DNA from: an uncultured Poribacteria bacterium
GTDB taxonomy: Bacteria; Poribacteria; WGA-4E; WGA-3G
Reading direction: 5' to 3'
Assembly: GCA_958295855.1 (NCBI GenBank)
Contig: OY282383.1
Span: 2,894,481-2,958,480, forward strand
DNA: 64,000 bases
The notes beneath the pieces were generated by a model. It was not told where the DNA came from and searched no databases. It saw only the letters and a program-made list of their open reading frames with translations. The first letter of the stretch is position 1, and each line of letters begins with the position of its first letter. This document shows positions 7,000-15,870 of this stretch, in pieces. The position numbers and the translations under genes are program-made.

Positions 7000-9015
7000 A
7001 TGTTATCTTTTCAACAACTCATCCAAAATTTAACAGACACAACGCAACCGAGTCGGAGCCGCAGAGAGGCTGCCTCGACTCTCGCATCGCGAGGTGACAC
7101 GCAGGCAGTGCCTTTTCTAATTGAGGCACTCACGGATTCAGATTCGATCCTACGCCGTGAAGCTGCAAAGGCACTTCAGCAATTGAACGCCGCCAGTGCG
7201 ACAGAACCACTGCTCCACGCCCTTGAAATAGAACCAAACGATTTAACGGCTTGGGCAATCATTGAAGCTGTGGGCGAGTTAGGGAATCCTCGTGTGCTTC
7301 CAATGCTAAAATCGTTCCAAAGCGCCGATTCACTGCTCACGCAGATGGAAGTCAAGAAAAGCATCGCCCGAATTGAGACGCGATATCCTGAGCTAGACAA
7401 TCTTGCGCCCACCCTTGGGGAAGCTGGCGCGGGGGAAGAAATAGATGTAGGGGAATTCGATCTCCCCGCCGCCCGGGGGATAGATGGAATGCATTCCTCG
7501 TCTGCCATGAACGCCGCAGAGGCATCTGATGCAGCGTCATTAGAACAGCACGATACGGGGAAAGGGCAGGCACAAGGCGCTGCCCCTACGCCGAATTTAG
7601 AAGTGGAGGACAGAAAGGCTAGTATTTCAGTCGAAGCAACGGGTATTAGCACCAGCTTTGCAGGGGAAAACACCCTATGGGGCCCGGACGCTACTGAACC
7701 AGAAGAAATCGCTGTAGAGGAACATCCGGTCCAACCTGCCACCGAATTGGAAGGGCAGGCACAAGGCACTGCACCTACAACCGAATTGGAAGGGCAGGCA
7801 CAAGGCACTGCACCTACAACCGAATTGGAAGGGCAGGCACAAGGCACTGCACCTACAACCGAAACAGAGTCGCCAGATTCTGAATTTACGCCAGACGAAC
7901 AAGAAGAGGCAGCAGAATTAAAGGATTTATCAGAACCCATCGCACAATCGTCTCGACGAGGCCGACACCGCACCACACTTCCTGTGTTAGTTCCCAGTTC
8001 CTCCGCTGTGCGGTGCGCGCCAATGGAATTTGGCAGGTTACCGGAGCGACCGCGGAGGAACTTTTTCGCGACGCTATTGCACCCAAGCCAATACTTCTCC
8101 AAACGTTGGCTGTCCCGCGCGCGTGCCTATATTGTGTTATGGTGTGTGCTCCTTGCCGCTACAATTGGTTTTGTCCGATATCACGGACAGAACGAATCAG
8201 AGGCGACATCCCTGGCTCGGCTTGGGTTCTCTATAGCTGACGTACCGGAGCAAGTCAAACGCTCCCTAGACGAAAGCGATTTCTACATCCAGGAAGGTTA
8301 TTATAGACAAGCCATTAGTTCATATCGATTGATCCAAAGCCTCGCAGCCATCCCAGTGCACTTCTATAAAAAACTGGGATTTGCATACTTCAAGGAAGGT
8401 CAATATGCGCTTGCTGTTGAAGCATACGAGTTATTTTTGGCAGCACAAGCGAATACAACTAGTGATCCGTTTGTCGCCGAAGCAGCATTTACAGGTTCAT
8501 ACCAGCCAGGTTGGATAGGTAAAACCGCCGGGCTTGACTACGAAGCGTACAACGCCCTCGGTACAGCGTATATGAAACTCAGGCGCATGAAGGACGCGCA
8601 ACGCGCTTATGAACAGGCAATAGTCATTGCTCCCGAAGATGGACAGGCATATAACAACCTTGCCCGACTTTATGCAGATGCGGGTGGTATTTTCCCCTTC
8701 AAAGCAGGGGGTGATACCTTTAGGCAGCAAAGACTAAAATTCTCCGAGGTGTTGGCATATACCGCCGTTGCGCTCAACCCGGAAGTCGCCCCTTATCAGG
8801 CCACACTTGGGCGAATTTTAGCAAGGCGCGGCCAGTTGAACAAAGCGATAAAAAGTTTAGAACGTGCTATCCGGCTCCAGGACGATTATATTGAAGCCCA
8901 CTATCACCTCGCTCGAGTTGCCCTAAAAGCCGAAGAACGTGACAAAGCCTTAAAAGCAATTCAGAATGTCCTCAAACTCAACCCGGCTTTCGTGCTTGTA
9001 AATTCCCAAATGTAA
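7000..9015 (+). CDS. HEAT-repeat / TPR membrane protein with repeat-derived linker
   Basis: 671 residues from ATG 7000; an upstream in-frame TTG at 6952 lies within element B and is less likely. Residues 1-125 are HEAT-like repeats (RREAASTLASRGDTQAVPFLIEAL, LRREAAKALQQL), found in scaffolds. Residues about 130-350 are a disordered linker largely made of translated DNA palindromes: element D as GQAQGAAPT, then three 39-bp copies of TELEGQAQGTAPT, and element A as GISTSFAGENTL. One membrane helix follows at about 370-390 (YIVLWCVLLAATIGFVRY). TPR units fill about 405-671 (YIQEGYYRQAISSYR, AYNALGTAYMKLRRMKDAQRAYEQAI), interrupted by another element A (GIFPFKAGGDTF). Probably a membrane-anchored assembly scaffold; which side each half faces is not determined. 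Confidence 0.8.
   Translation: MLSFQQLIQNLTDTTQPSRSRREAASTLASRGDTQAVPFLIEALTDSDSILRREAAKALQQLNAASATEPLLHALEIEPNDLTAWAIIEAVGELGNPRVLPMLKSFQSADSLLTQMEVKKSIARIETRYPELDNLAPTLGEAGAGEEIDVGEFDLPAARGIDGMHSSSAMNAAEASDAASLEQHDTGKGQAQGAAPTPNLEVEDRKASISVEATGISTSFAGENTLWGPDATEPEEIAVEEHPVQPATELEGQAQGTAPTTELEGQAQGTAPTTELEGQAQGTAPTTETESPDSEFTPDEQEEAAELKDLSEPIAQSSRRGRHRTTLPVLVPSSSAVRCAPMEFGRLPERPRRNFFATLLHPSQYFSKRWLSRARAYIVLWCVLLAATIGFVRYHGQNESEATSLARLGFSIADVPEQVKRSLDESDFYIQEGYYRQAISSYRLIQSLAAIPVHFYKKLGFAYFKEGQYALAVEAYELFLAAQANTTSDPFVAEAAFTGSYQPGWIGKTAGLDYEAYNALGTAYMKLRRMKDAQRAYEQAIVIAPEDGQAYNNLARLYADAGGIFPFKAGGDTFRQQRLKFSEVLAYTAVALNPEVAPYQATLGRILARRGQLNKAIKSLERAIRLQDDYIEAHYHLARVALKAEERDKALKAIQNVLKLNPAFVLVNSQM
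7641..7676. repeat. Element A, degenerate, in frame
   Basis: GGGTATTAGCACC-AGCTTTGCAGGGG-AAAACACCCT; encodes GISTSFAGENTL in the linker of the HEAT/TPR protein. Confidence 0.55.
7741..7857. repeat. Three tandem 39-bp copies of element D
   Basis: Units start at 7741, 7780 and 7819 and are essentially identical; each contains GGGCAGGCACAAGGCACTGC. A further single copy lies at 7563-7590. The tandem block keeps the reading frame (13 residues per unit). Confidence 0.9.
8683..8720. repeat. Element A inside the TPR region
   Basis: GGTGGTATTTTCCCC-TTCAAAGCAGGGGG-TGATACCTT; encodes GGIFPFKAGGDTF between two helices of a TPR unit, in frame. Confidence 0.7.
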
Positions 9016-9355
9016 GAAATAAAAAAGTTTGCGCGAGTCACTCACAACTTTGTAGTATTTTTATGCACGGTGGTATTTGCCCCTGCAAGGCAGGGGGTGA
9101 TACCCTTATCCTCCAATGACTAAAGTTTGGTCTTTCATCAATTCAGTTTCTGCTCCGATTTTTCCGCATGAGGTATTTACCCCTGCAAAGCAGGGGCGGA
9201 TACCCGGTTCAAAATCGGGTTTCGTAATGAGTTGTAGTGTATTCCCTGCTAATTAAGCATTAAAAAACTTGCATCAGAAACCTCCGACGAGAGCTACAGT
9301 GCATTGCGAGCCGCATCACGCAACCTGATTACTCCGCAAGGAACGACGAAAAACT
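9016..9355. other. Convergent intergenic region filled with elements A and B
   Basis: Between the convergent HEAT/TPR and subtilase genes. Element A occupies 9069-9107. Composite element B occupies 9134-9255 (CTCCGATTTTTCC, a nested element A at 9171-9205, AAAATCGGGTTTC, then ATTCCCTGCTAATTA). CCTCCGACGAGAGC at 9279-9292 is shared with 13515-13530. No gene seen. The hairpins could end transcription from both sides, but no U-tract follows. Confidence 0.6.
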
Positions 9356-12300
9356 TCAACGGATGATAGAAAGTTTGCCTACGTGCCGCTCTGTGCCAGC
9401 CTCAAGCATATAGATATAAACGCCACTACTGACACCCGCGACGTACCAGACTTTCCTGCACCTGTCCACTTCTGTCGTAACGAGCGATGCAATGCAGTTG
9501 CCCCCCACATCGTAAATGTAAATACGGGTGCCCTCAGGTAGTCTGGCAAACGTGACTTGATTGCCGCTCGCCGGATTTGGGTAGACGATTGCCTCCGTTA
9601 GTGGCTGTGCCGAGAACGCTACGGGTAACATTCTGGCATCCGCCGCGATGGCGGCACCGTATATATCAGCAAGTTGTAATGTCTCAATCTGATAGTGGCT
9701 GTCAGTGCGGAATACGCCAGACGGAAACGTTAGCACAACCCGCTGCAGGGATTTATCAAGAACAGCAGAGCGCGGCGCGTAATTTCCCGAGTGGGTATGT
9801 ACCTCCGCAAAGCGGGGGTTAATAGCCTTTGTGTTATCGTTTGTTTGGCTATGTAGGCGGTACTGTGCAGGGTGTGCCGCGGCGGGGCCCATCCGTTTGT
9901 CAAACTGCAACAGGAGTTGGTGCGGCGGCGAATATACTGCTGAACGCAGCCGGGGTGGAGGCGTTGGCACGACAGATACCCATGCGGATTGACTTGAAAG
10001 TTGGTTTCCGTTTGAACCCCGTGATTCAAGGGCGTACCAATAGGTTTGCCCCGTGGTGAGCCCCATATCCATAAAATGCGTTTCCTGAACCCCTTCGCGG
10101 AGGGACTTTGGTGGTTCTCCACCTTGCCTACGGTAGATAGTATGCGTAACTGCATCCGGTGCGGCCTGCCACTTGAGGCGTATTGATGTCTCGTCAACAG
10201 GCTTTGCAGAAATACCCCACGGTGCGGTAAGCCCTTTGGAGGACTCAACCTGTTGAAGAGTCTTAAAAACAGCGAAGGCATTCTCACTGTTAAATAACAA
10301 CTCATTGGCACCGTCGCTGTCAACGTCAGCCACAATTGGGTTGAAAGTGCTGATTGCCGGATGGTGCCAAATAGGGCGATAGGCTATGCCGTTGTATTGC
10401 ACGAGGTAGAAATTTGGCGAAACGGCGATACACAGCTCATTCTGTCCATCATTGTTCGCATCCGCAATCGTTAGCCCATTTCCGCCATCTGATATATTTC
10501 GAATTCGCTGACTCCACACTGCACGATAAGTGTTGTCACCGTCCGATGTAAAAATTGTGAAAAGCCAGTGCTGACGGGTAATATCCGGTTCCGTAGTCCA
10601 CACCTTCGCGCCTACAGCAAACTCAGGCGTTCCATCCCCATTCATGTCGCCGGCGGCAAAAAGTTGTGGGATGCTCTCCGGCAGAGTGCCTATCCATGTT
10701 TGTTTGTACCGGTTGTCCCCAACATTTTCATATATAAACACTGCTCCATCATGAGCACCCGCTAAAATCTCCATACGGCCATCTCCATCGACATCGCCTG
10801 TAGCGAAGCGGGTGCCGATGCCGTTTTTTCCTTGCGTTGGGTTTTCAAGAATAGCTATGTTGTGGTAACTGTTATCTCCGTTTGCTTCGTATACCCAGAT
10901 GGAATTGGTAGCGTCATGGCGTGAGAAAATTTCCGGGCGGCCATCTGCGTCTCCATCCACAATCGTTCCGCCCCAGATGCCCTGTGCTTCCCAGATTCGT
11001 TCTGTTGGGAATTCGCCCGGTGCGGGTTGTTCCAGCAAAAATGTAGTTCCGAAAGCGTTGCCCAATAATTCTATCAGCCCATCCCCATCGGTATCCGCGG
11101 TCGCCCATGGCCACAAAGGTTCAGTGAGTGAAAAAATCGGCTTGTAGGTACCGTTATTGCCCACCTCAAAGATTTGCGGAGAGCTCCAGCCAACCGTATC
11201 AGTTTCCACCGCGATGAGTTCCAAATTCCCGTTTCTGTTTATATCTACAGAAGCGACAATAGCGCGCAAACTCTGTCCGCCGGATGCGACTTGCGAGAGA
11301 TGAGCGGGTTGGATGTGTTCTTCGCGCACTGCAAGCTGGTACAACGCGCCGTCGTTGTCATCAATCTGCCGGAGTCCTGCACGGTTTTGCGCTATCAGAC
11401 GGTACAGATATTCGCCGGGCGGTAAGCCTAAATTGGATAAGTAAACGATATGTCGACGGTTCACGGAATCCGAGCGCGCAACTCGTAGTGGTATTTGCCC
11501 CTGCGCTTTGCGGGGAACATACCCTTCCCCTAGATTTTCAGTGTTTCCCTCAGGTTGAAAAATCTCAACTTCTCCAGTCGTTAACACATCCGTCTGCCAG
11601 ATAACGATAGAATCAAAGTGGTTACCAGAGAACCATACCCCTGCCTCATGTGCGGAAATGAGAGGTGTGGTGTGTCTGACTTCAACAACAACTTTGTCTC
11701 TCACAGTGTTTCCATTTTCAGCTCTGACGCTGAGCCGCAGCGTATACGTGCCTTCTGCTAACGCTGATGTGTCCCATTCGTGCAAGACAGCATTAGACTT
11801 CGGTTTTGTTTGCGGATGTCCAATGGGATACCAGAGCTCTGGCGTTTCGCTCGTGCCAAATTCTAGCCAGTAACTGGCAAATTCAGTACCACCAGCACTG
11901 CCGACAATTTCAATTTGGGGAGTCCAGCGGACATCAATCTGAGCGATGAGTCCTGTCCGAACGCTCAAGGCAGCATAAGCGTCAACTAAGCCTGCCCCAA
12001 CGACAGATGTCAAGGAAATCTCCCGCGCTGTCCCGGTCAGCCACTGGTTAATTTCTGTATTGGTGCACGTTGGATTCGCAGAAAGCACCAGCGCAGCGAC
12101 ACCAGATACGTGGGCGGCAGCCATTGAGGTACCAGAGCGGTATGCATAAGGTTGCTCCATATCTACGCTGAGAATTTCATCCCCGGGGGCTGCGATATCA
12201 ATGCTTGCCCCCAAGTTAGAAACGCCCAATTGGCCGCTTCTTTCAAGCCCTGCAACGGACAGCACCGTTTTAAGTGCTGCCGGATAATACGAACCGAGTG

Positions 12301-13363
12301 CTTGTGAATTCCCTGCTGCACCGACCAGGACACACCCACGATAATAAGCGTATGCCACCGCATCTTCTATAATGAAAGCATTCACCGTGTCCCCCCAGCT
12401 CATATTAATCACTTGTGCGCCGTTATCCGCGGCATAAGCGATGGCGGCGGCGACATCATCGTTCTGTAAAAACGCGCCGGGGCCTATCTTGAAGCCGGCT
12501 CTCAGGGGCATGAGGCGACACCCCCAGGCAATCCCCGCAATCCCAATCCCGTTGTTCGCTTCCGCCGCGATAATGCCGGAGACATGTGTGCCGTGTCCTG
12601 TTTCGTCATCGGGCTCATTATCGCGTTCTGTCCAATCCCCATGCCCCTGCAATGTGGGAGCGTCGCTAAAATCCCATCCGTTGATATCGTCAACATAGCC
12701 ATTTTCATCATCATCGAGGCCATTGTCAGGAATTTCGCCGGGATTCTGCCACAGCTGAGAGCGCAACTCGGGGTGCTGCCTCGCTATACCGCTATCAACC
12801 ACAGCCACTGTTATCTCCGGTGCCCCTTGTTCAATGTGCCAGGCTTGAGGGAGATTCAGGGCATCTAAGTTCCATTGCTCACCGTATCTCGGGTCACTCG
12901 GTTTTGTTTCTTCACAGAACCGGTTGAGCCTGTTCATCTCAACCGCTTCAATTGAGGCGTGTCGAGCATACCGATGCCGTAACGGTTCCACATCCCAACC
13001 GCTAGGAAATCGAATGAGGTAGGCGCGACGGAGCCGCGGGTGTTGGCCCGCAGGTGTAGTGGGTGAGAAAACAGGTGAAACGGAGGCAGCGCCCAATTGC
13101 CTGCTCAACGATTGGAGCTGCACAACGGAGGCATCTGAGCGTAAGCGCACAATGAGTTCACCGGGCGTGGAACCCAGGTCAGAGAAGCTGCCTGAATCGG
13201 TTTGGGCAACACTGTGGGAAGCCACGAACAGCAGAATAAAATAGAGGAGGTGGTATGACACCCCTGCAAAGCAGGGGATATATACCATTACGCAATTTTT
13301 CGTCGTTATTTTTTTTAACCTTTGGGTGGGAGGAGTTTGTAACCCCGACATAGGATTTGGCAT
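9356..13363 (-). CDS. Secreted subtilisin-like (S8) protease with FG-GAP repeats and C-terminal sorting domain
   Basis: 1335 residues. The catalytic triad of family S8 is complete: Asp about 189 (VAVVDSGIA), His about 258 (GHGTHVSGIIA), Ser about 410 (SGTSMAAAHVSG), with Asn of the oxyanion hole in GAAGNSQ. A fervidolysin-like propeptide (ELIVRLRSDASVVQLQSL) precedes it. After about 470 come Ig-like segments, then FG-GAP/VCBS repeats (DTDGDGLIELLG, DVDGDGRMEILAG, DMNGDGTPEFAVG), an Fn3-like segment and a C-terminal type IX-like tail (VYPNPASGNQVTF...GVYIYMLEAG). The signal peptide core is HLLYFILLFVASHSVAQ; just before it VMVYIPCFAGVSY is encoded by element A (13251-13287). Two more in-frame element A copies encode GYVPRKAQGQIP and INPRFAEVHTH. 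Likely an exported surface protease. Confidence 0.9.
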   Translation of the reverse strand: MPNPMSGLQTPPTQRLKKITTKNCVMVYIPCFAGVSYHLLYFILLFVASHSVAQTDSGSFSDLGSTPGELIVRLRSDASVVQLQSLSRQLGAASVSPVFSPTTPAGQHPRLRRAYLIRFPSGWDVEPLRHRYARHASIEAVEMNRLNRFCEETKPSDPRYGEQWNLDALNLPQAWHIEQGAPEITVAVVDSGIARQHPELRSQLWQNPGEIPDNGLDDDENGYVDDINGWDFSDAPTLQGHGDWTERDNEPDDETGHGTHVSGIIAAEANNGIGIAGIAWGCRLMPLRAGFKIGPGAFLQNDDVAAAIAYAADNGAQVINMSWGDTVNAFIIEDAVAYAYYRGCVLVGAAGNSQALGSYYPAALKTVLSVAGLERSGQLGVSNLGASIDIAAPGDEILSVDMEQPYAYRSGTSMAAAHVSGVAALVLSANPTCTNTEINQWLTGTAREISLTSVVGAGLVDAYAALSVRTGLIAQIDVRWTPQIEIVGSAGGTEFASYWLEFGTSETPELWYPIGHPQTKPKSNAVLHEWDTSALAEGTYTLRLSVRAENGNTVRDKVVVEVRHTTPLISAHEAGVWFSGNHFDSIVIWQTDVLTTGEVEIFQPEGNTENLGEGYVPRKAQGQIPLRVARSDSVNRRHIVYLSNLGLPPGEYLYRLIAQNRAGLRQIDDNDGALYQLAVREEHIQPAHLSQVASGGQSLRAIVASVDINRNGNLELIAVETDTVGWSSPQIFEVGNNGTYKPIFSLTEPLWPWATADTDGDGLIELLGNAFGTTFLLEQPAPGEFPTERIWEAQGIWGGTIVDGDADGRPEIFSRHDATNSIWVYEANGDNSYHNIAILENPTQGKNGIGTRFATGDVDGDGRMEILAGAHDGAVFIYENVGDNRYKQTWIGTLPESIPQLFAAGDMNGDGTPEFAVGAKVWTTEPDITRQHWLFTIFTSDGDNTYRAVWSQRIRNISDGGNGLTIADANNDGQNELCIAVSPNFYLVQYNGIAYRPIWHHPAISTFNPIVADVDSDGANELLFNSENAFAVFKTLQQVESSKGLTAPWGISAKPVDETSIRLKWQAAPDAVTHTIYRRQGGEPPKSLREGVQETHFMDMGLTTGQTYWYALESRGSNGNQLSSQSAWVSVVPTPPPRLRSAVYSPPHQLLLQFDKRMGPAAAHPAQYRLHSQTNDNTKAINPRFAEVHTHSGNYAPRSAVLDKSLQRVVLTFPSGVFRTDSHYQIETLQLADIYGAAIAADARMLPVAFSAQPLTEAIVYPNPASGNQVTFARLPEGTRIYIYDVGGNCIASLVTTEVDRCRKVWYVAGVSSGVYIYMLEAGTERHVGKLSIIR
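9791..9829. repeat. Element A inside the subtilase gene
   Basis: GTGGGTATGTACC-TCCGCAAAGCGGGGG-TTAATAGCCT; encodes INPRFAEVHTH on the minus strand. Confidence 0.65.
11488..11525. repeat. Element A inside the subtilase gene
   Basis: GTGGTATTTGCCCC-TGCGCTTTGCGGGG-AACATACCC; encodes GYVPRKAQGQIP on the minus strand, a different reading phase from the copy at 6381-6420. Confidence 0.7.
13251..13287. repeat. Element A at the signal peptide of the subtilase gene
   Basis: TGGTATGACA-CCCCTGCAAAGCAGGGG-ATATATACCA; near-perfect two-level palindrome, encoding VYIPCFAGVSYH immediately before the hydrophobic core. Confidence 0.8.
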
Positions 13364-13924
13364 GAACGCTCCTTAGTTTTTCGTCAATTCAGTTTCTGCT
13401 CCGATTTTTCCGCATGAGGTATTTACCCCTGCAAAGCAGGGGCGGATACCCGGTTCAAAATCGGGTTTCCGGCAAGTTTGTAGCGTGTTTCCTGCTAATT
13501 GCGGTTGCATGAGAAATCTCCGACGAGATCTTCTGGTGCGTCATAACTAGAGCAGAAACCGCTGGTGCTAGGCAAGGCCGAAAGATCAGAAATTCCTGAT
13601 AAGGGTGCTTTCCCCTGCAAAGCAGGGGTGAATACCCCCTCACCAATGTTCAGTGTTAAAATTTGCCTTCGCTGGAAAGGTGGAAGCTTAGAACGGGGGC
13701 GAGGAGGTAAAAGATTCAGCCTTCCACTCTTCCTCTTCTCTTTTCTCCCATCCTTCCATTCCTTATTCAAAATGTGTAGGAGCGATCTCCGAATCGCGAC
13801 CCTTCTTGAAAATCGTTTAATGAAAAAAATTGCAATTTTGGAGGTAATCTGTTATAGTTAATTAATTGTATTGAATTCATGCGGAAAAAACAAACTTTTA
13901 TCATCGCTCCGAGGAAACAGATTT
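13364..13924. other. Divergent intergenic region with elements A, B, E
   Basis: Composite element B (13381-13500, with element A at 13416-13450 in its loop), a further element A (13603-13638), and element E (13776-13801, GTAGGAGCGATCTCCGAATC). A promoter for the downstream gene follows at 13830-13858. Short frames crossing these repeats on both strands look spurious. Confidence 0.6.
13830..13858 (+). promoter_or_regulatory. Sigma70-type promoter for the acetolactate-synthase-like gene
   Basis: TTGCAA (13830-13835), 17-base spacer, TATAGT (13853-13858); about 60 bases before the chosen ATG. Confidence 0.5.
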
Positions 13925-15562
13925 ATGAAAGCATCAGAACTGACTGTTAAATGTCTGGAAAACGAAAACGTTGACTATATTTTTGGGATACCGGGCGAGG
14001 AAAATCTAGATTTGATGGACGCGCTGTTGGAATCCAAAATCCAATTTATTCAGACGCGTGATGAACGCGGTGCCGCCTTCATGGCAGATGTTTACGGCCG
14101 CCTCACAGGCAAGGCAGGGGTGTGCTTAGCTACGCTCGGTCCCGGGGCAATGAACCTTGTCACAGGTGTTGCGGATGCCAATATGGATAGGGCACCTTTA
14201 GTGGCAATTACTGGGCAAGCGAGCCTGGACAGGATGCACAAAGAATCGCACCAATATATGGATGTCGTGTCTGTGTTCAAACCGATGACTAAGTGGAATA
14301 CGCTCGTTTACCTACCCGAAATCCTTCCGGAATCTATTCGCAAAGCGTTTAAGATGTCAACCGGTGAAAAGCCGGGTGCTACGCACATCGATTTTCCTGA
14401 GGATGTAGCCAAGATGCAAATCATGGCAGAGCCGATTCCACACGACTTTCCAAGTGAGGCGGAACCTGTTGCGACATGTCTGGCCCGCGCGGCGCAGTTA
14501 ATTAACGATGCCAAACAACCGATTATCCTCGCAGGCAACGGTGTCATCCGTCAGGGTGCCTCCCGAATGCTAACCCAATTTGCCGAGCTAACCAATATCC
14601 CGGTCGCACACACCTTTATGGGCAAGGGGAGCATCCCCTGGACGCATCGCCTGTCCCTGCTGACCGTGGGGCTTCAAGCATACGATTTTGTCTCCTGCGG
14701 CTTCGATCGCGCAGACCTGGTTATTGCTATCGGTTACGATATTGTAGAATACCACCCACGCCTCTGGAACCCGAATCATGACAAGAAAATCGTCCATATT
14801 GATACGGAACCGAGCGAAAGCGATGCCGCTTACGTAACCAATGTGGAGATGATTGGGAACATCAAACAGAGCCTCAGGCACCTGATGACAGAGGAGATTC
14901 ATCCGAAAGATGCAGATTATGCTGAAAACACATTGCGGAAAATCATCCTGCATCAGCTTTCGGAACACCGCGAGGATGCAGCGTTTCCGATGAAGCCACA
15001 AAAAATCTTGAGCGATGTGCGTTCCGTGCTCGCTGAGGATGACATTCTCATCTCTGATGTCGGTGCACATAAAATGTGGATTGCCCGGATGTATCCGTGC
15101 TATCAGCCAAATACGTGTATTATTTCCAACGGGTTCGCCGCCATGGGTATCGCGATGCCGGGAGCCTTCGTTGCAAAACTTATCTATCCGGAACGCAAAT
15201 GTTTGGCAATCTGTGGCGATGGCGGGTTCTTGATGAACTCGCAGGAACTAGAAACTGCGGTGCGAACAGGGGTGCCGTTTGTCACGCTCGTCTTCAATGA
15301 TGAAGCTTATGGCCTCATTGAATGGAAACAGATGAACACCTTTGGCAGGCCGGCACACATTGATTTCACCAATCCCGATTTTGTGAAGTATGCCGAAGCT
15401 TTCGGTGCCAAGGGCTACAGGGTGGAGGGAAGTGACGAACTGGTACCAATACTCAAGGACGCATTCAACCAGAAGGTACCCTCAGTCATTGATTGCCCTG
15501 TTGATTATACTGAAAACCTGCGGTTGACTGATGAATTGGGGAATTTGACGTGCCCCATATAG
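13925..15562 (+). CDS. Acetolactate synthase-like ThDP enzyme, large subunit type
   Basis: 545 residues from ATG 13925, which has GAGGAAAC 6-13 bases upstream; an earlier in-frame start at 13871 lacks this. The order of domains is that of the ThDP-dependent decarboxylase family: N-terminal Pyr domain with the catalytic Glu in GIPGEENLDLMDAL and LATLGPGAMNLVTGVADA, central domain (GNGVIRQGASRML), C-terminal PP domain with GDGGFLMNSQELETAV ending in the N-D-x-x-Y element (VFNDEAYGLIEWKQ). IAIGYDIVEYHPRLW and the general style resemble the catabolic AlsS type. It would condense two pyruvates to 2-acetolactate; other members of the family cannot be excluded. No small subunit gene is adjacent, which agrees with the catabolic type. 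Confidence 0.85.
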   Translation: MKASELTVKCLENENVDYIFGIPGEENLDLMDALLESKIQFIQTRDERGAAFMADVYGRLTGKAGVCLATLGPGAMNLVTGVADANMDRAPLVAITGQASLDRMHKESHQYMDVVSVFKPMTKWNTLVYLPEILPESIRKAFKMSTGEKPGATHIDFPEDVAKMQIMAEPIPHDFPSEAEPVATCLARAAQLINDAKQPIILAGNGVIRQGASRMLTQFAELTNIPVAHTFMGKGSIPWTHRLSLLTVGLQAYDFVSCGFDRADLVIAIGYDIVEYHPRLWNPNHDKKIVHIDTEPSESDAAYVTNVEMIGNIKQSLRHLMTEEIHPKDADYAENTLRKIILHQLSEHREDAAFPMKPQKILSDVRSVLAEDDILISDVGAHKMWIARMYPCYQPNTCIISNGFAAMGIAMPGAFVAKLIYPERKCLAICGDGGFLMNSQELETAVRTGVPFVTLVFNDEAYGLIEWKQMNTFGRPAHIDFTNPDFVKYAEAFGAKGYRVEGSDELVPILKDAFNQKVPSVIDCPVDYTENLRLTDELGNLTCPI

Positions 15563-15870
15563 CACAGCTGTGTTGTGCTCTGCTAACAAACTAACATTCT
15601 CAGGCACCCTCAGGTTGGTACCGTCTCTCGCACTAAAGAAATTTTCTTATGCATCCTTAATTAGCAGGGAGCTCTAACAATTTGACAGAAACCCGATTTT
15701 GAAGAGGGTGGAACTCCCCTGCGTCAGGGGATAAATCGGAGCAAGGTTTAGTCACGCATTTTCAATGCGTGACAAACTTCACTGAATTGACGAAAATCAC
15801 CCAGATGCGACGTGCCTCGTGCTACAAAAACGCAGCGTGCGTCAATGCTAAATTATTAAGGAAACTGAAA
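15563..15870. other. Intergenic region with inverted element B and hairpin G
   Basis: Holds composite element B in reverse orientation (15658-15742, degenerate inner palindrome CCCCTGCGTCAGGGG) and element G (15751-15773, GTCACGCATT-TTC-AATGCGTGAC). The following gene has in-frame start codons inside G, but its true start is downstream. Confidence 0.6.

Noticed and set aside
13495..13861. Overlapping short frames on both strands before the acetolactate-synthase-like gene
   Set aside because: They run through elements A, B and E and contain the promoter; protein content is repeat translation.
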